Shown here: positions 15,231 through 23,964 of the stretch, one piece after another
How positions within the stretch are numbered: position 1 is the stretch's first letter
Layout of the letters: the number at the start of each line of letters is the position of its first letter
Assembly: GCA_020696345.1 (NCBI GenBank)
Contig: JAEHCK010000041.1
Location: 1 to 34,803, forward strand
Direction of reading: 5' to 3'
Length of the DNA stretch: 34,803 nt
From: Thermoplasmata archaeon
Lineage (GTDB): Archaea; Thermoplasmatota; Penumbrarchaeia; JAEHCK01
Notes under the pieces: model-generated
Told to the model about the DNA's origin: nothing
The model's database searches: none
Seen by the model: only the letters and a program-made list of their open reading frames with translations
Program-made: the position numbers and the translations under genes

Positions 15231-16820
15231 ATGTCAGAGTTAAATGAAACAGGAATACAAGATGAGATCGCCCGGGAACTCAAAAATGTAAAAAAACTCA
15301 TCAAATACCTGGAAGGTTATCCCCAGACGCCGGATGGACAAAAAGCACGGTTAACCGGAATGATCGAACATTTAAAGGATAAGGTCCGGACCGGAGACCT
15401 GGAGGAATTAAAGGCACTGGAGAGCAGGCTGAAACAACAACTGGAGTCATCCGAACAGAGAATTGCACAACGGTCATATATCGATCATATCCGGGGTTGG
15501 TACCTGCGTCCGCTGGTCAACCATTTTGACAGTGCACTAAAGATCAGCTCATTCACAAGCGGCACTGAAGGCGCGACCGCATTGAACCGGAACTTGAAGT
15601 TATACCTCGCTGATCCATACCTAAAAGGATCGCAGGAGAAAACTATTTTGGAATTACACCAGTTCTTCAAATTCAAAGCATCGGGTAAAGGCACCACTGC
15701 TTCTGCAGAGCTGGAAGAACGGTTCTATGACCAACTCGAATTTACCGATGAAAACCCCCTTTCAGGCACCACCATGGGCCAGCTTGGGTTACCGAGCCTG
15801 CAATACAACCTGACCAATTTTATCGACAAATTGAAAAATGGTGAAACCTCGGTTCTTGTAACGGGGTTATGTCCGCTCTCCACCATCGGAAACGAGCTGG
15901 GGTTGGTATTGGCCGATGGTAAGGTTGTAAGACCGATCTTGGGTTTTGAACCGTTACAAGTAGAACATGATGATATCATTGATATCAATTGGCCGAAAAG
16001 GCCGATCCTCTCGGATTATGTGGTGTTGCGAAATATTTTGGAGCAGTATAAGCACTGGAAAAATAAAGGCAGGCTTTCGGTTATCATTTGGTATCCATAT
16101 CATGAGTATTATCTTGAACTGACGGAGAATATATTTAATAATTATCTGACCTCTGGCCTACTGTCCACCGGGCAAATACACTCGGGCCTGACCAAACTTA
16201 AACAACGATATTTTCGATTGATCGAACTGGTCAGAACCGAGCTGGGTTTAACGGGTTCGGATGCCGAAAATGAGATAAAGATCATCGAGGTGGATAAAAA
16301 TAAATATAATGATCTAGAGAAAGTTAAGACAAAGATCGATCTCTCATTCTTCAAATATATTTACGGTTCCTGGGTGGGGAACGAACTGCGGCGCAGGTTA
16401 TACGAACAGCTCATGATCAAACATATCAAGCCGGTGTTCGATGGTGTGAATACCCTGCATTTGGACACATCATACGAGCTCTGGCCGGACATGCTCGGGG
16501 CATGTGTGGTGGAGCGTGATGGGTTAAGGGGTAACTACAGCTTTGTCAATTATCCTTCCATGCCGTCCATAAGCCTAAGCCATATGCGCGAGTATAATGC
16601 GCCGTATGATGATAAGGTGTATCTTGGAGAGGATGAAACGATATTCCGGAGAAGGGTGGAAAGGCTGCCGAAAAAGTATGTGCTGCATGTTGCACCAGTG
16701 GTGGCGTGGAGGGATGGTTTGGGGAGGAAAGATCGGTCGGAAGATGAGATCGTTGATGAATTTAGAATGAAATTGTTGACGCTGAATAAAAAAATGTTAC
16801 GCAAAGTGAATAATGATTGA
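15231..16820 (+). CDS. conserved-looking protein of unknown function (529 aa, N-terminal coiled coil)
   Basis: I do not recognise this protein. Residues about 1-90 are charged and helical (KNVKKLIKYLEG, LEELKALESRLKQQL), probably a coiled coil or helical bundle. The middle contains a beta/turn segment, SVLVTGLCPLSTIGNELGL, and an aromatic-rich RLSVIIWYPYHEYYLEL, suggesting an alternating alpha/beta enzyme-like core. The end has LPKKYVLHVAPVVAW. No signal peptide or membrane segment is visible, so it should be cytoplasmic. The frame is open upstream to 15054, but that part lies in the 28-bp repeat array. ATG 15231, directly after the array, is the sensible start. The neighbour is the DUF2156 gene in the same direction. 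Confidence 0.75.
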   Translation: MSELNETGIQDEIARELKNVKKLIKYLEGYPQTPDGQKARLTGMIEHLKDKVRTGDLEELKALESRLKQQLESSEQRIAQRSYIDHIRGWYLRPLVNHFDSALKISSFTSGTEGATALNRNLKLYLADPYLKGSQEKTILELHQFFKFKASGKGTTASAELEERFYDQLEFTDENPLSGTTMGQLGLPSLQYNLTNFIDKLKNGETSVLVTGLCPLSTIGNELGLVLADGKVVRPILGFEPLQVEHDDIIDINWPKRPILSDYVVLRNILEQYKHWKNKGRLSVIIWYPYHEYYLELTENIFNNYLTSGLLSTGQIHSGLTKLKQRYFRLIELVRTELGLTGSDAENEIKIIEVDKNKYNDLEKVKTKIDLSFFKYIYGSWVGNELRRRLYEQLMIKHIKPVFDGVNTLHLDTSYELWPDMLGACVVERDGLRGNYSFVNYPSMPSISLSHMREYNAPYDDKVYLGEDETIFRRRVERLPKKYVLHVAPVVAWRDGLGRKDRSEDEIVDEFRMKLLTLNKKMLRKVNND

Positions 16821-16824
16821 CACA

Positions 16825-16835
16825 TTTTTTTATAA
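16825..16835 (+). terminator. T-run terminator candidate
   Basis: Seven consecutive T follow the stop of the 529-aa gene within 5 bp. The string CATTTTTTTATAAAG here recurs after the 1504-aa gene at 34580. Oligo-T tracts are the usual archaeal termination signal. Confidence 0.4.
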
Positions 16836-16916
16836 AGTCAAATTTTAAAAGTTAAATTTGAAAAGTGTTTCTTTATTATTCATTTTTCAATTCTTATGTA
16901 CCCTATACCCATAATA

Positions 16917-16988
16917 AACCACGAATTAACACGAATCTTCACGAATGTTATTTATGTCATTCGTGCCAATTCGTGTGTATTCGTGGTT
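16917..16988. repeat. REP-like inverted repeat, AACCACGAATT type
   Basis: AACCACGAATTAACACGAAT and its near complement ending AATTCGTGTGTATTCGTGGTT form two 31-bp arms matching at about 26 positions, separated by 10 bp. Each arm itself contains three CACGAAT words. This is a widespread intergenic palindrome type. Confidence 0.8.
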
Positions 16989-17045
16989 CCAAACCATCAA
17001 ATCATTCGTGTAAAATTCCAGTTTTTATTTCGACTTTTACCTGGG

Positions 17046-17122
17046 TAAGAATTCTTTACTCAGTGTTATTTATTATAAGAATTCTTAGCTCGAGATAATT
17101 TTTGCTAGAAAATTAATGAAGC
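17046..17122 (+). repeat. two-hairpin AGCTCGAG element, copy 1
   Basis: Stem 1 is TAAGAATTCTT (17046-17056) with AAGAATTCTTA (17077-17087). The AGCTCGAG linker overlaps the end of stem 1. Stem 2 is AATTTT (17097-17102) with AAAATT (17109-17114) around a 6-nt loop, then AATGAAGCTT. Both stems keep pairing in copies 2 and 3 by compensatory changes. Confidence 0.8.
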
Positions 17123-17208
17123 TTTGAAAAAGTCGAAGAGTTTTTCAATGCCGAATAATTTGTGCAAACAAATTGTTCTAGTTTACATTTTACCTTTTAC
17201 CTTTTCAA

Positions 17209-17246
17209 TGGCCGGAAACAAGCATTTAAAGTTTCTGACAATTTAG
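17209..17246 (+). repeat. GGCCGGAAAC element, copy 1
   Basis: TGGCCGGAAACA, ATTTAAA and TTTCTGACAA follow one another within 35 bp. The same three blocks recur with the same spacing at 27658-27690. It contains a GAAAC/GTTTC inverted pair here, not conserved in copy 2. The ATTTAAA could act as a TATA-like box. Confidence 0.6.
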
Positions 17247-17485
17247 CACCATGCCAATAAAGCAATTTTTTAATGTTGTCTAAATTGGGAGAACAACCAT
17301 AATTATTTATGATTAAATTATTCTTATTAAAATATAATTATAAATATTACTATTCCCATACGTGGAAGGATACAAATCCGGGGGATGCTCAGTAGATCTT
17401 CAAGAGTTTCCGTTATAATATTAGGAAGGCTAATTATTGACCGTAGTTGAATTGTTAGGTCATAGCTTGTCAATTGAAGGTTAAT

Positions 17486-17496
17486 TAAATATATTA
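17486..17496 (+). promoter_or_regulatory. TATA-box candidate for the 1831-aa gene
   Basis: TAAATATATTA lies about 21 bp before ATG 17511, followed by GTGAGATGAT, which could serve as a weak ribosome binding site. Confidence 0.4.
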
Positions 17497-17510
17497 CGTG
17501 AGATGATAAA

Positions 17511-20500
17511 ATGTCACTTGATTCATGGGTATTTAAAAGGTATCGAAAATTGATCGTTATTATTGTTGTGTTAATGTTTCTAATATCAACAATTCCAAAT
17601 GTATCGGCTGGTGACGGTAAGAAAAAAAAGGATAAACCTGAGCCACCATTTGATCTGAATGCTACTCTAGAGGAAGTTGACGAATCTTATAAGGATTATC
17701 AAGCTTTGATGAACAAAACCAATAACCTAGAAGAAGAGCTGGATGAGCTAATTGAAAACGCAAAGGCGTGCAAAATATCCGGTTTGGATCTGGAGCCGTA
17801 CAAGAACAAGATCAACAAACTAGAATCAGAGCTAGATGACCTGATCGACGTATTAAAAGACCTGGAAAAAGATGAGAAGAAATTAAAAGCTGCTGAGAAG
17901 GATAATGAAAAAGAAATAAAAAACATAAAAGATGATCTAAAAGAAAAAGAGGGCGCGCTGGACAAGAAGATCAAGGACTTTGACAAAACGCTAAAAGCTC
18001 TGGAAAAGGCTGAAAAGAAGAACCCGGGTAAGCTTGAGGCTCTAATGGATAAACTGGATAAGATCTATGAAAAGATAGAAAAATTGGAAGAAGAAATTGA
18101 AGAGAAAGAAAAAAAGAATAAGGATACGAGTAAAGCCGAGAAAAAACTTGAAGAACTGGAAGATGAATTTATAAAAATTACCATAAAGATTTACATCTTG
18201 GAGAATGAAACTTATGAGCTCGCTGCTAAGCTTGAGGGGTTATTTATAGACATTTTAACGTTAGAGAACGACTTGGAAAGTTTATATTCAGAATTGGCGA
18301 CGCTTGAATCGCGCCAGGATGGAATCGAGCAAGCACTGGACAAATTGAAGGAGATGAAGAAGGGTAAAAACAAGTTGAAAGAAGAACTTGATAAGATCAA
18401 GAAGAAAATAAAAGAGCTGGAGGAAATATTTAAGGATAAACGGAAAAAACGCAGTGGCGATAAGAAAGAGAGCCCGAAGCCACTGATCGAGACCGAGCTG
18501 GTACCGCTTAATCTACAGGGAATGAGCAGCACATTCGGGATTATTAAGGTCCATGTGACCGATGAATTGGATACCTCCGATCCCAAGGAATCTGCCGAGA
18601 ATTGCATGTTACAGCTCTCCACGGACGGCAGAACATGGTACCCCCTGGAATTAGATCTGACAGTTGAGGATGGGTTTGCATTTGTATATGTAGCTACTGA
18701 GCCAGATAAGTATTATTTCAAGGCAGCCATGTGCAATTGGTATGGCAACCTCGGTTTTGATGACACCTCGGAGGATTTCACGGGGAATGAGCCACTGGAG
18801 CAATTGGACCAGGACATATCAGTAATTAATGTTTCGTTTACTTTTTGGTATAAGGGTTATTCGATCAATTGCGTGAACCAGCAGCAGTTGATACCACAAC
18901 CAATTTTAGCCAATGATGTTAATACAATTAAAAATTCTTTATCTAATTTCCTAGTGAACCCTGTATCCAAAACATCTTACCAGCGCTCACTGGTGACGTT
19001 CCAGGATGGTGAGGATATCATTGCCGTAGGTTATGCGGAGACCAGTATGACCGATTCCACACCATTACGATCTACCCAAGGCGATAGCTTCGCAGTATTG
19101 GAATCTGATATTGTCACTCGCGGAAATATCCGCGATCATCATTTCTTGGCCATTCCACCATATTATGATGCCCCGACAATTATAATTAATACAAGTTTGG
19201 GAATTATTGAAACTCCTAGTCTGATCCGGAATAGCACGATTCTTGGAATTACTTCAACAAATTTCGATTGCTCAGTGTTGTTTTTAAATGTTGATGAAGA
19301 AGAATCACTGGATTGGGATTATGATATATGTCTTCGTACTAACATTAGTTATTTCGGTGATGTTGATCGTATAAATGATGACCACTCGATCGATTTTGAG
19401 GGCTCCATAGATGTTCGCGAGAATTTCACCAAACAATTTGGTGAGAATGTGAAGACCACATTAAAGGTCGGTGGGTTCTTAAGTGCAAAGGTCGAACGTA
19501 GTACATTCGAATATGGTGACCTGGGTGGCCTTTCAGTTCTGGCAGACATTTACATTGGCGGAAGTGTTATAAAATTAAAGGGGTCATTGGATGGAAAAGT
19601 GTATTCGGATTATTCTATTGATTTTTTTGGTTCATTAACGGTCCGTGAAAATTACACATATAAAAAAGGCAATGTGACAGCTACATTAGGATCTGGATCC
19701 TCGGTTACTGTTGAAGTAAAAGCTAGCAAATTAGTTAAAGTTGGATTAGCTGTTAATTTTGAGGTTGACACTGATATTGAGAGCGATGTAACTTCAGCTC
19801 TTAAACTAAATGGAACAATTAAAGGTAAATATGAGACCAATGGTTCTTTTGATATGACAGGTAGTTTAACTCTGGTGCCACCGTTCAAATATAAGAAAAG
19901 CAAACTTAATGTTGATTTCAGATCTGAAGGATCTGTTGGTGTAGATGTTGAACAAAGCGCCTTTAAAAAGGCTGAGTTCAATGTCTTTAGCGAGGTCGGG
20001 ATTACTATTCAAGAAATCAATGATACTGACCTTAAGTTACAAGGATCGTTGGGTGGAAAATATGAAAATGAAAGATCTAAGACTAGTGTGAACACAAACA
20101 TACAATATGGTGAGATTTTAATTTTTGTTATAGAAAAAATTGTATTCCCAACCTTAATTGGACCTGAAGTGGAAAGCTTTGAAACGTTATTTGAACAATT
20201 GATTTCTGTTGAAGACCTAGATGGCAACACAACAAACATCATCACTACCCAAAATTTAATTTTCAATAGTCACTGGGCCAACATAAATTTATCAGCGTAT
20301 TATCACATGGGAGATCCAACAGATAATTGGACAGATTCCAGGAAAGATGACAATGATAGACTAGGAGATTCATCACGCGATACTAGAGTTGATAATGACA
20401 CAGATACAAATTCTGCACTCACACTTACGCTTTTACAGAGGATAGAACTATCAGACCTATCAGTACGCAATCTTGATAATGGGAATTCATCAGGAGCTTC

Positions 20501-23006
20501 AGCATCGGCAGGTTTCGGAGCATCAGCATCGGTTGGCTTCGGCGCTTCGGCATCGGCTGGATTCGGTGCTTCGGCATCAGCAGGCTTTGGCGCCTCGGCA
20601 TCGGCAGGGTTCAGCGCTTCGGCATCGGCAGGATTCGGCACTTCGGACTCCGACGATGATGATGACGGCTGTGTGGACTCGTTCCTAGATGTGCGGTTTT
20701 CCACCAATACACTCTTCCCCAGCGGCCCGGCAAAGGGTTATGAGGGCCGTTTTGAGATCGAAGTTGATGTCAACATGATTGGTGAGATTGGTGCAGTAAG
20801 TGAAAGAAAAAATGCCTCCGATGTAGATAATGATGGCAAACTTGATACAGGCAATGATACAAACGAAACTAAGCTGGAGAAAGCCTATTTCGTTAAAACC
20901 AGTGTGGGATCCGAGATTACGGTTATGTTTAATCCAGAAAAGGTTATCATTAAAAAACAAGTGGAATGGGAAGAAGAGAGAGTTCGAGATAAAAAAGGAT
21001 TTTCGTACTATAACAGGGCTTTTAGCTTTAATTCTACTATTGAATGTGAAACAAAAGGAAATAACACAATGATGATTAGAACTTATGACAAATTTCACAG
21101 ACTCACCCGTGGCACCAGCACTAGGACTTGGGGTGATAAAGAAAATGAGACTAATAATGATTCAACACGAGATGAAACACGACAAGACTCAAACACTATA
21201 CAAAATACGAGAGAAAACGGCAGTTCTTCGAGAACCAATACGAGCTTACGTAAGATCGCATATATATTCGAGTATGGAGAAGAGCTTGAAGTGATGTTCA
21301 ATCCCAAGGAGTTTACTGTGACGAAATCTGTTGCATGGCAAGAGCACCGTGATTCAGGTTATGATGTTCCAATGACTCAGTTCACGTCTGGTGGAACACG
21401 TGTATACAAAACCGGAATTAACTTTTCAAGTAATAATGAAACAGAATTGGATAAATGGATACCAACTGACAGAAATGATACGAATTATTATAATAATACT
21501 TCATGGGGTAGAATAAATACCGCATCATGGTGTAGAATATCTTCAAGTACAAGTATTGGAGTATCAAGTACCGGCTGGCCGAATATCTCAAGCACCATGT
21601 GGGGCAGCATCTCAAGTAGTACCTGGGGTAGCATATCTAGTAGTACCTGGGGTAGCATTTCTGGTAGTACCTGGTCCAGTATATCTTCAACTATGTGGGG
21701 CAATATATCTAGTAGTTCTTGGGGTAGGATCTCTGACGATCAATCAGATGACAATGATACAAACAATAGTGGAGATGGCCAGTTCTTTGTAGATTCATTC
21801 TTTGATATCACCTATGAAATCACGCCAGATCATGAATCATTTGAAATGGTCTTTAGAAGTGAGGTTGTATTAATTACTGGTAATTCTGAAAATTCGTCAA
21901 CGATGACCATTGCTGGTTTTGATCTGTATCACAGGCTCACTCGGGGCACCAACAGCAGAACCTGGGGAGATGGGAACAGCTCACGAGATGATAATGATGA
22001 CAGACCTGAAGGCGATAGCTACGACAGGGTATTACTAGAAACCAGCATGATCATTAATATATTCATAAATGACAGCGAGATCGAGATACATGCCGAGGGT
22101 ATGACCAAAGCCGAGCTGATCGGTGCGGTGGCCGGGGGTATCAATGATTCAGAGGATGAACAGACTGCGCGATCAGGTAATACATCCGGCTCGAAACCAC
22201 CCAAGATCGACCATATGCTTTATTTTAAATCTGAATTTAGTATAAAGCTCCTAAATCAAAAAAACGAGAGTTTCCTTTATTATCAATTTGGAGAATTTAT
22301 GACTGATGTCATAGATGATTGGGATAGTCTCAATAGGTCAGCGCATGCAAATTATTCAGCCACTTTCCAACTTGTAAATGGAAGTTCCTATCATACAATC
22401 TTCTCGAAATGGAGCGAGATCGGCCCAACCACAAATTTTAAGCTTGAGATCGAGGGTGTCGACGCAGGCCAGTTCACCTCAGTTGAAATCGACATTGAAC
22501 AGGAAGTCATCAATTATGATGACCACGAAACGTTCTGGTGCAGGGTATCAACTTTCATGGCAGGCTCGAGTTCGGGCAACTGGTCACTCCCTGAGGTGGA
22601 TAATGAAGTACAAGTAGCACTTGGACAAACATTTAATACCGGTGATCGCCCAGGGCTACAGGATTATTCAATAAACTTTGTATTGGAAAATCTCACCGCA
22701 GGTAAGGAACCGAAATATAAGATTGATACTTGCTATAATTTCACAGGTAACACGAGTTATTGGGGTAATGTAAGCTATTCTGTCAGGACCATTAATAACA
22801 ATTCTGTAAATGAGACCTACATTTATCTCAAGGTGGACACTTATGAGAAGACCGTGGATAAGGACGGGGGTGTGGTGAATAAATTGCTGTTCACTGATGT
22901 GTTTAAAATTAAGTATAATAGAATGATCAATATTGACTCACGATCAGGTTCAGCATCAGTTCGTGAGACGCTGGAGTTGGCGGTGGAGAGTGTTGAATAT
23001 AAATGA
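17511..23006 (+). CDS. giant secreted coiled-coil protein with tail-tube-like segments
   Basis: This 1831-residue protein has a signal peptide (hydrophobic about 13-32, ending NVSAGDG). A highly charged coiled coil (K/E/L rich, about 45-325) follows, then a long beta-rich region (about 335-980). From about 995 a GASASAGF 8-residue repeat precedes an Asp-rich run. Two copies of the motif VMFNPxxxxxxKxxxW occur at about 1138-1153 and 1261-1276. The second continues SGYDVPMTQFTSGG, the pattern of contractile-injection-system tube/hub N-terminal domains. FHRLTRGT and YHRLTRGT, each followed by RTWGD, occur at about 1195 and 1473. A second 8-residue repeat (WGSISSST) covers about 1332-1409. FKLEIEGVDAGQF with EQEVINYDD (from 1643) resembles gp19 tail tube proteins. 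Many N-X-S/T sequons are present and there is no C-terminal anchor. The fold assignments are motif-level inference. Confidence 0.8.
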   Translation: MSLDSWVFKRYRKLIVIIVVLMFLISTIPNVSAGDGKKKKDKPEPPFDLNATLEEVDESYKDYQALMNKTNNLEEELDELIENAKACKISGLDLEPYKNKINKLESELDDLIDVLKDLEKDEKKLKAAEKDNEKEIKNIKDDLKEKEGALDKKIKDFDKTLKALEKAEKKNPGKLEALMDKLDKIYEKIEKLEEEIEEKEKKNKDTSKAEKKLEELEDEFIKITIKIYILENETYELAAKLEGLFIDILTLENDLESLYSELATLESRQDGIEQALDKLKEMKKGKNKLKEELDKIKKKIKELEEIFKDKRKKRSGDKKESPKPLIETELVPLNLQGMSSTFGIIKVHVTDELDTSDPKESAENCMLQLSTDGRTWYPLELDLTVEDGFAFVYVATEPDKYYFKAAMCNWYGNLGFDDTSEDFTGNEPLEQLDQDISVINVSFTFWYKGYSINCVNQQQLIPQPILANDVNTIKNSLSNFLVNPVSKTSYQRSLVTFQDGEDIIAVGYAETSMTDSTPLRSTQGDSFAVLESDIVTRGNIRDHHFLAIPPYYDAPTIIINTSLGIIETPSLIRNSTILGITSTNFDCSVLFLNVDEEESLDWDYDICLRTNISYFGDVDRINDDHSIDFEGSIDVRENFTKQFGENVKTTLKVGGFLSAKVERSTFEYGDLGGLSVLADIYIGGSVIKLKGSLDGKVYSDYSIDFFGSLTVRENYTYKKGNVTATLGSGSSVTVEVKASKLVKVGLAVNFEVDTDIESDVTSALKLNGTIKGKYETNGSFDMTGSLTLVPPFKYKKSKLNVDFRSEGSVGVDVEQSAFKKAEFNVFSEVGITIQEINDTDLKLQGSLGGKYENERSKTSVNTNIQYGEILIFVIEKIVFPTLIGPEVESFETLFEQLISVEDLDGNTTNIITTQNLIFNSHWANINLSAYYHMGDPTDNWTDSRKDDNDRLGDSSRDTRVDNDTDTNSALTLTLLQRIELSDLSVRNLDNGNSSGASASAGFGASASVGFGASASAGFGASASAGFGASASAGFSASASAGFGTSDSDDDDDGCVDSFLDVRFSTNTLFPSGPAKGYEGRFEIEVDVNMIGEIGAVSERKNASDVDNDGKLDTGNDTNETKLEKAYFVKTSVGSEITVMFNPEKVIIKKQVEWEEERVRDKKGFSYYNRAFSFNSTIECETKGNNTMMIRTYDKFHRLTRGTSTRTWGDKENETNNDSTRDETRQDSNTIQNTRENGSSSRTNTSLRKIAYIFEYGEELEVMFNPKEFTVTKSVAWQEHRDSGYDVPMTQFTSGGTRVYKTGINFSSNNETELDKWIPTDRNDTNYYNNTSWGRINTASWCRISSSTSIGVSSTGWPNISSTMWGSISSSTWGSISSSTWGSISGSTWSSISSTMWGNISSSSWGRISDDQSDDNDTNNSGDGQFFVDSFFDITYEITPDHESFEMVFRSEVVLITGNSENSSTMTIAGFDLYHRLTRGTNSRTWGDGNSSRDDNDDRPEGDSYDRVLLETSMIINIFINDSEIEIHAEGMTKAELIGAVAGGINDSEDEQTARSGNTSGSKPPKIDHMLYFKSEFSIKLLNQKNESFLYYQFGEFMTDVIDDWDSLNRSAHANYSATFQLVNGSSYHTIFSKWSEIGPTTNFKLEIEGVDAGQFTSVEIDIEQEVINYDDHETFWCRVSTFMAGSSSGNWSLPEVDNEVQVALGQTFNTGDRPGLQDYSINFVLENLTAGKEPKYKIDTCYNFTGNTSYWGNVSYSVRTINNNSVNETYIYLKVDTYEKTVDKDGGVVNKLLFTDVFKIKYNRMINIDSRSGSASVRETLELAVESVEYK
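20493..20643 (+). repeat. 24-bp coding repeat (GASASAGF)
   Basis: Six 24-bp units encode GASASAGF with small variations (V for A, S for G), then decay into GTSDSDDDDD. The units differ at synonymous positions, so this is an established rather than very recent expansion. It is a low-complexity flexible linker inside the 1831-aa protein. Confidence 0.85.
21502..21735 (+). repeat. 24-bp coding repeat (WGSISSST)
   Basis: About nine to ten 8-residue units of the form W-G-S/N/R-I-S-S-S-T follow one another. The regular Trp and Ile spacing suggests a stacked beta structure rather than a disordered linker. Confidence 0.8.
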
Positions 23007-23107
23007 ACCGAAGAGCCCAGTAATTGAATATTAGATCCTGATAGGAAGAAGGCATTTAGTCCTGAATTCTAACCCTTACACTTTACATTTTGCAATTTCC
23101 AATATCC

Positions 23108-23183
23108 AATACCCCAAGCAATAACCAATTGATATTGATTTATTCACCCCTTAAAAAACTCCTTCAGATCCTTCACCGGGTCT
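23108..23183 (-). pseudogene. copy of the 3' end of the xpd helicase gene
   Basis: 76 bp match 27870-27945 with about six mismatches, at a constant offset of 4762. Read on the minus strand it encodes DPVKDLKEFFKG and a stop, the same C-terminus as the helicase (DPVKDLKDFFKG), plus about 40 bp of its downstream sequence. Nothing upstream continues the gene. Together with the intact end it brackets the regulator and the 1178-aa gene as direct repeats. Confidence 0.85.
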
Positions 23184-23192
23184 ACTTAATAA

Positions 23193-23750
23193 TTATTTTT
23201 CCAATTTACGTTTTAGTTCCAAAAATTGCTCCTCAGTGATCTCTTTTTTAAGTAATTTGATCGCCAAGCGTTTTAGAATCTCAAAGCGTAATTGGTCATT
23301 TTCTATACATTCATAACAAACATTTGTTTGATTAGGTATCTTTCGCACAAGACATAGTTCCATTAATTTCCTGAGGTTATTTGTCAATGTTAACCTCTTT
23401 ATTCCGGTTAACCTGCACAATTCCTTTTGAGTAATTCTTGGATACCGTTTGATCGTGTTTACTATTTGCTCTTGTGTTATTGTCAATTCATAAGCTTTTG
23501 GCATTTCCTCTTCCATTCTAAACACAATAGTTTTACCTGGATGTGGATAATAATGTCGTTTTCCTCTCTCCGAACCAAAGCTAATTTTACCTGCCTTTTC
23601 TAAATAATCAAGATGGTATCTTAAAGTACTATCATTTAACCCAAAAACAGTTTTCAAAATGTTAAACGACACACCAGGGTGTGCAACGATATGATTATAG
23701 ATCATTCTTCGGATGTCATGTTTTAAAACTGGTTCCCCTTCGTCCATCAT
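23193..23750 (-). CDS. transcriptional regulator with two winged-helix domains
   Basis: The protein has 185 residues. The first winged helix (about 8-70) has ILKTVFGLNDSTLRYHLDYL followed by the wing KISFGSERGKRHYYP. The second (about 88-140) has the recognition-type segment ITQKELCRLTGIKRLTLTNN and LRKLMELCLVRK. The last 25 residues (LLKKEITEEQFLELKRKL) look like a SHOCT-type short helix, often found at the ends of oligomeric proteins. Proteins of this arrangement are common in Thermoplasmatota-like archaea. It follows the 1178-aa surface protein gene on the same strand, with a structured gap between them. A TATA-like atatatcat lies about 25 bp before the start. Targets and ligand are unknown. 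Confidence 0.88.
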   Translation of the reverse strand: MMDEGEPVLKHDIRRMIYNHIVAHPGVSFNILKTVFGLNDSTLRYHLDYLEKAGKISFGSERGKRHYYPHPGKTIVFRMEEEMPKAYELTITQEQIVNTIKRYPRITQKELCRLTGIKRLTLTNNLRKLMELCLVRKIPNQTNVCYECIENDQLRFEILKRLAIKLLKKEITEEQFLELKRKLEK

Positions 23751-23805
23751 AGTGCAACCTAATTTATGGTATGATATATGATTTAAGATTTTATTTTTTA
23801 TGATA

Positions 23806-23905
23806 TCTGGTTTCCGTTTCGTTAAACGGTGTCGAAACTCGTATCGTCAGACGGTTTCGGTTAACGGCTTCTGGCCGTTTCACGTTTTACGAATTACGAT
23901 ACCAG
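23806..23905. repeat. compound hairpin element
   Basis: Three inverted pairs lie within 100 bp: CCGTTT/AAACGG (23814-23829), AACGG/CCGTT (23863-23879), and GTATCGT/ACGATAC (23841-23847 with 23896-23902). The third pair encloses the second. An outer CTGGT/ACCAG pair may close the whole. It lies between the 1178-aa gene and the regulator, so in the transcript it would follow the former and precede the latter. Confidence 0.55.
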
Positions 23906-23964
23906 CTTCCAAACCGACATGTTTGACAAAAACAAAAAAATTACGTATATTATTGCTCCTTTTA

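Larger units (their letters stand above)
16821..17510. other. 690-bp gap holding several repeat elements and the promoter of the giant protein
   Basis: In order it contains a T-run, the AACCACGAATT palindrome (16917-16988), the two-hairpin AGCTCGAG element (17046-17122), the small hairpin aatttgt-gca-acaaatt near 17157-17174, the GGCCGGAAAC element (17209-17246) and a TATA-like box (about 17486). The only ORF of any size (16865-17098) runs through the repeats and looks fortuitous. Confidence 0.6.

Noticed and set aside
16865..17098. 77-aa plus-strand ORF
   Set aside because: It runs through the AACCACGAATT palindrome and into the two-hairpin element. Codons reflect the repeat, not a protein.
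18212..18622. 136-aa antisense ORF in the coiled-coil region
   Set aside because: The serine/phenylalanine-rich composition is the mirror of K/E-rich codons on the plus strand.
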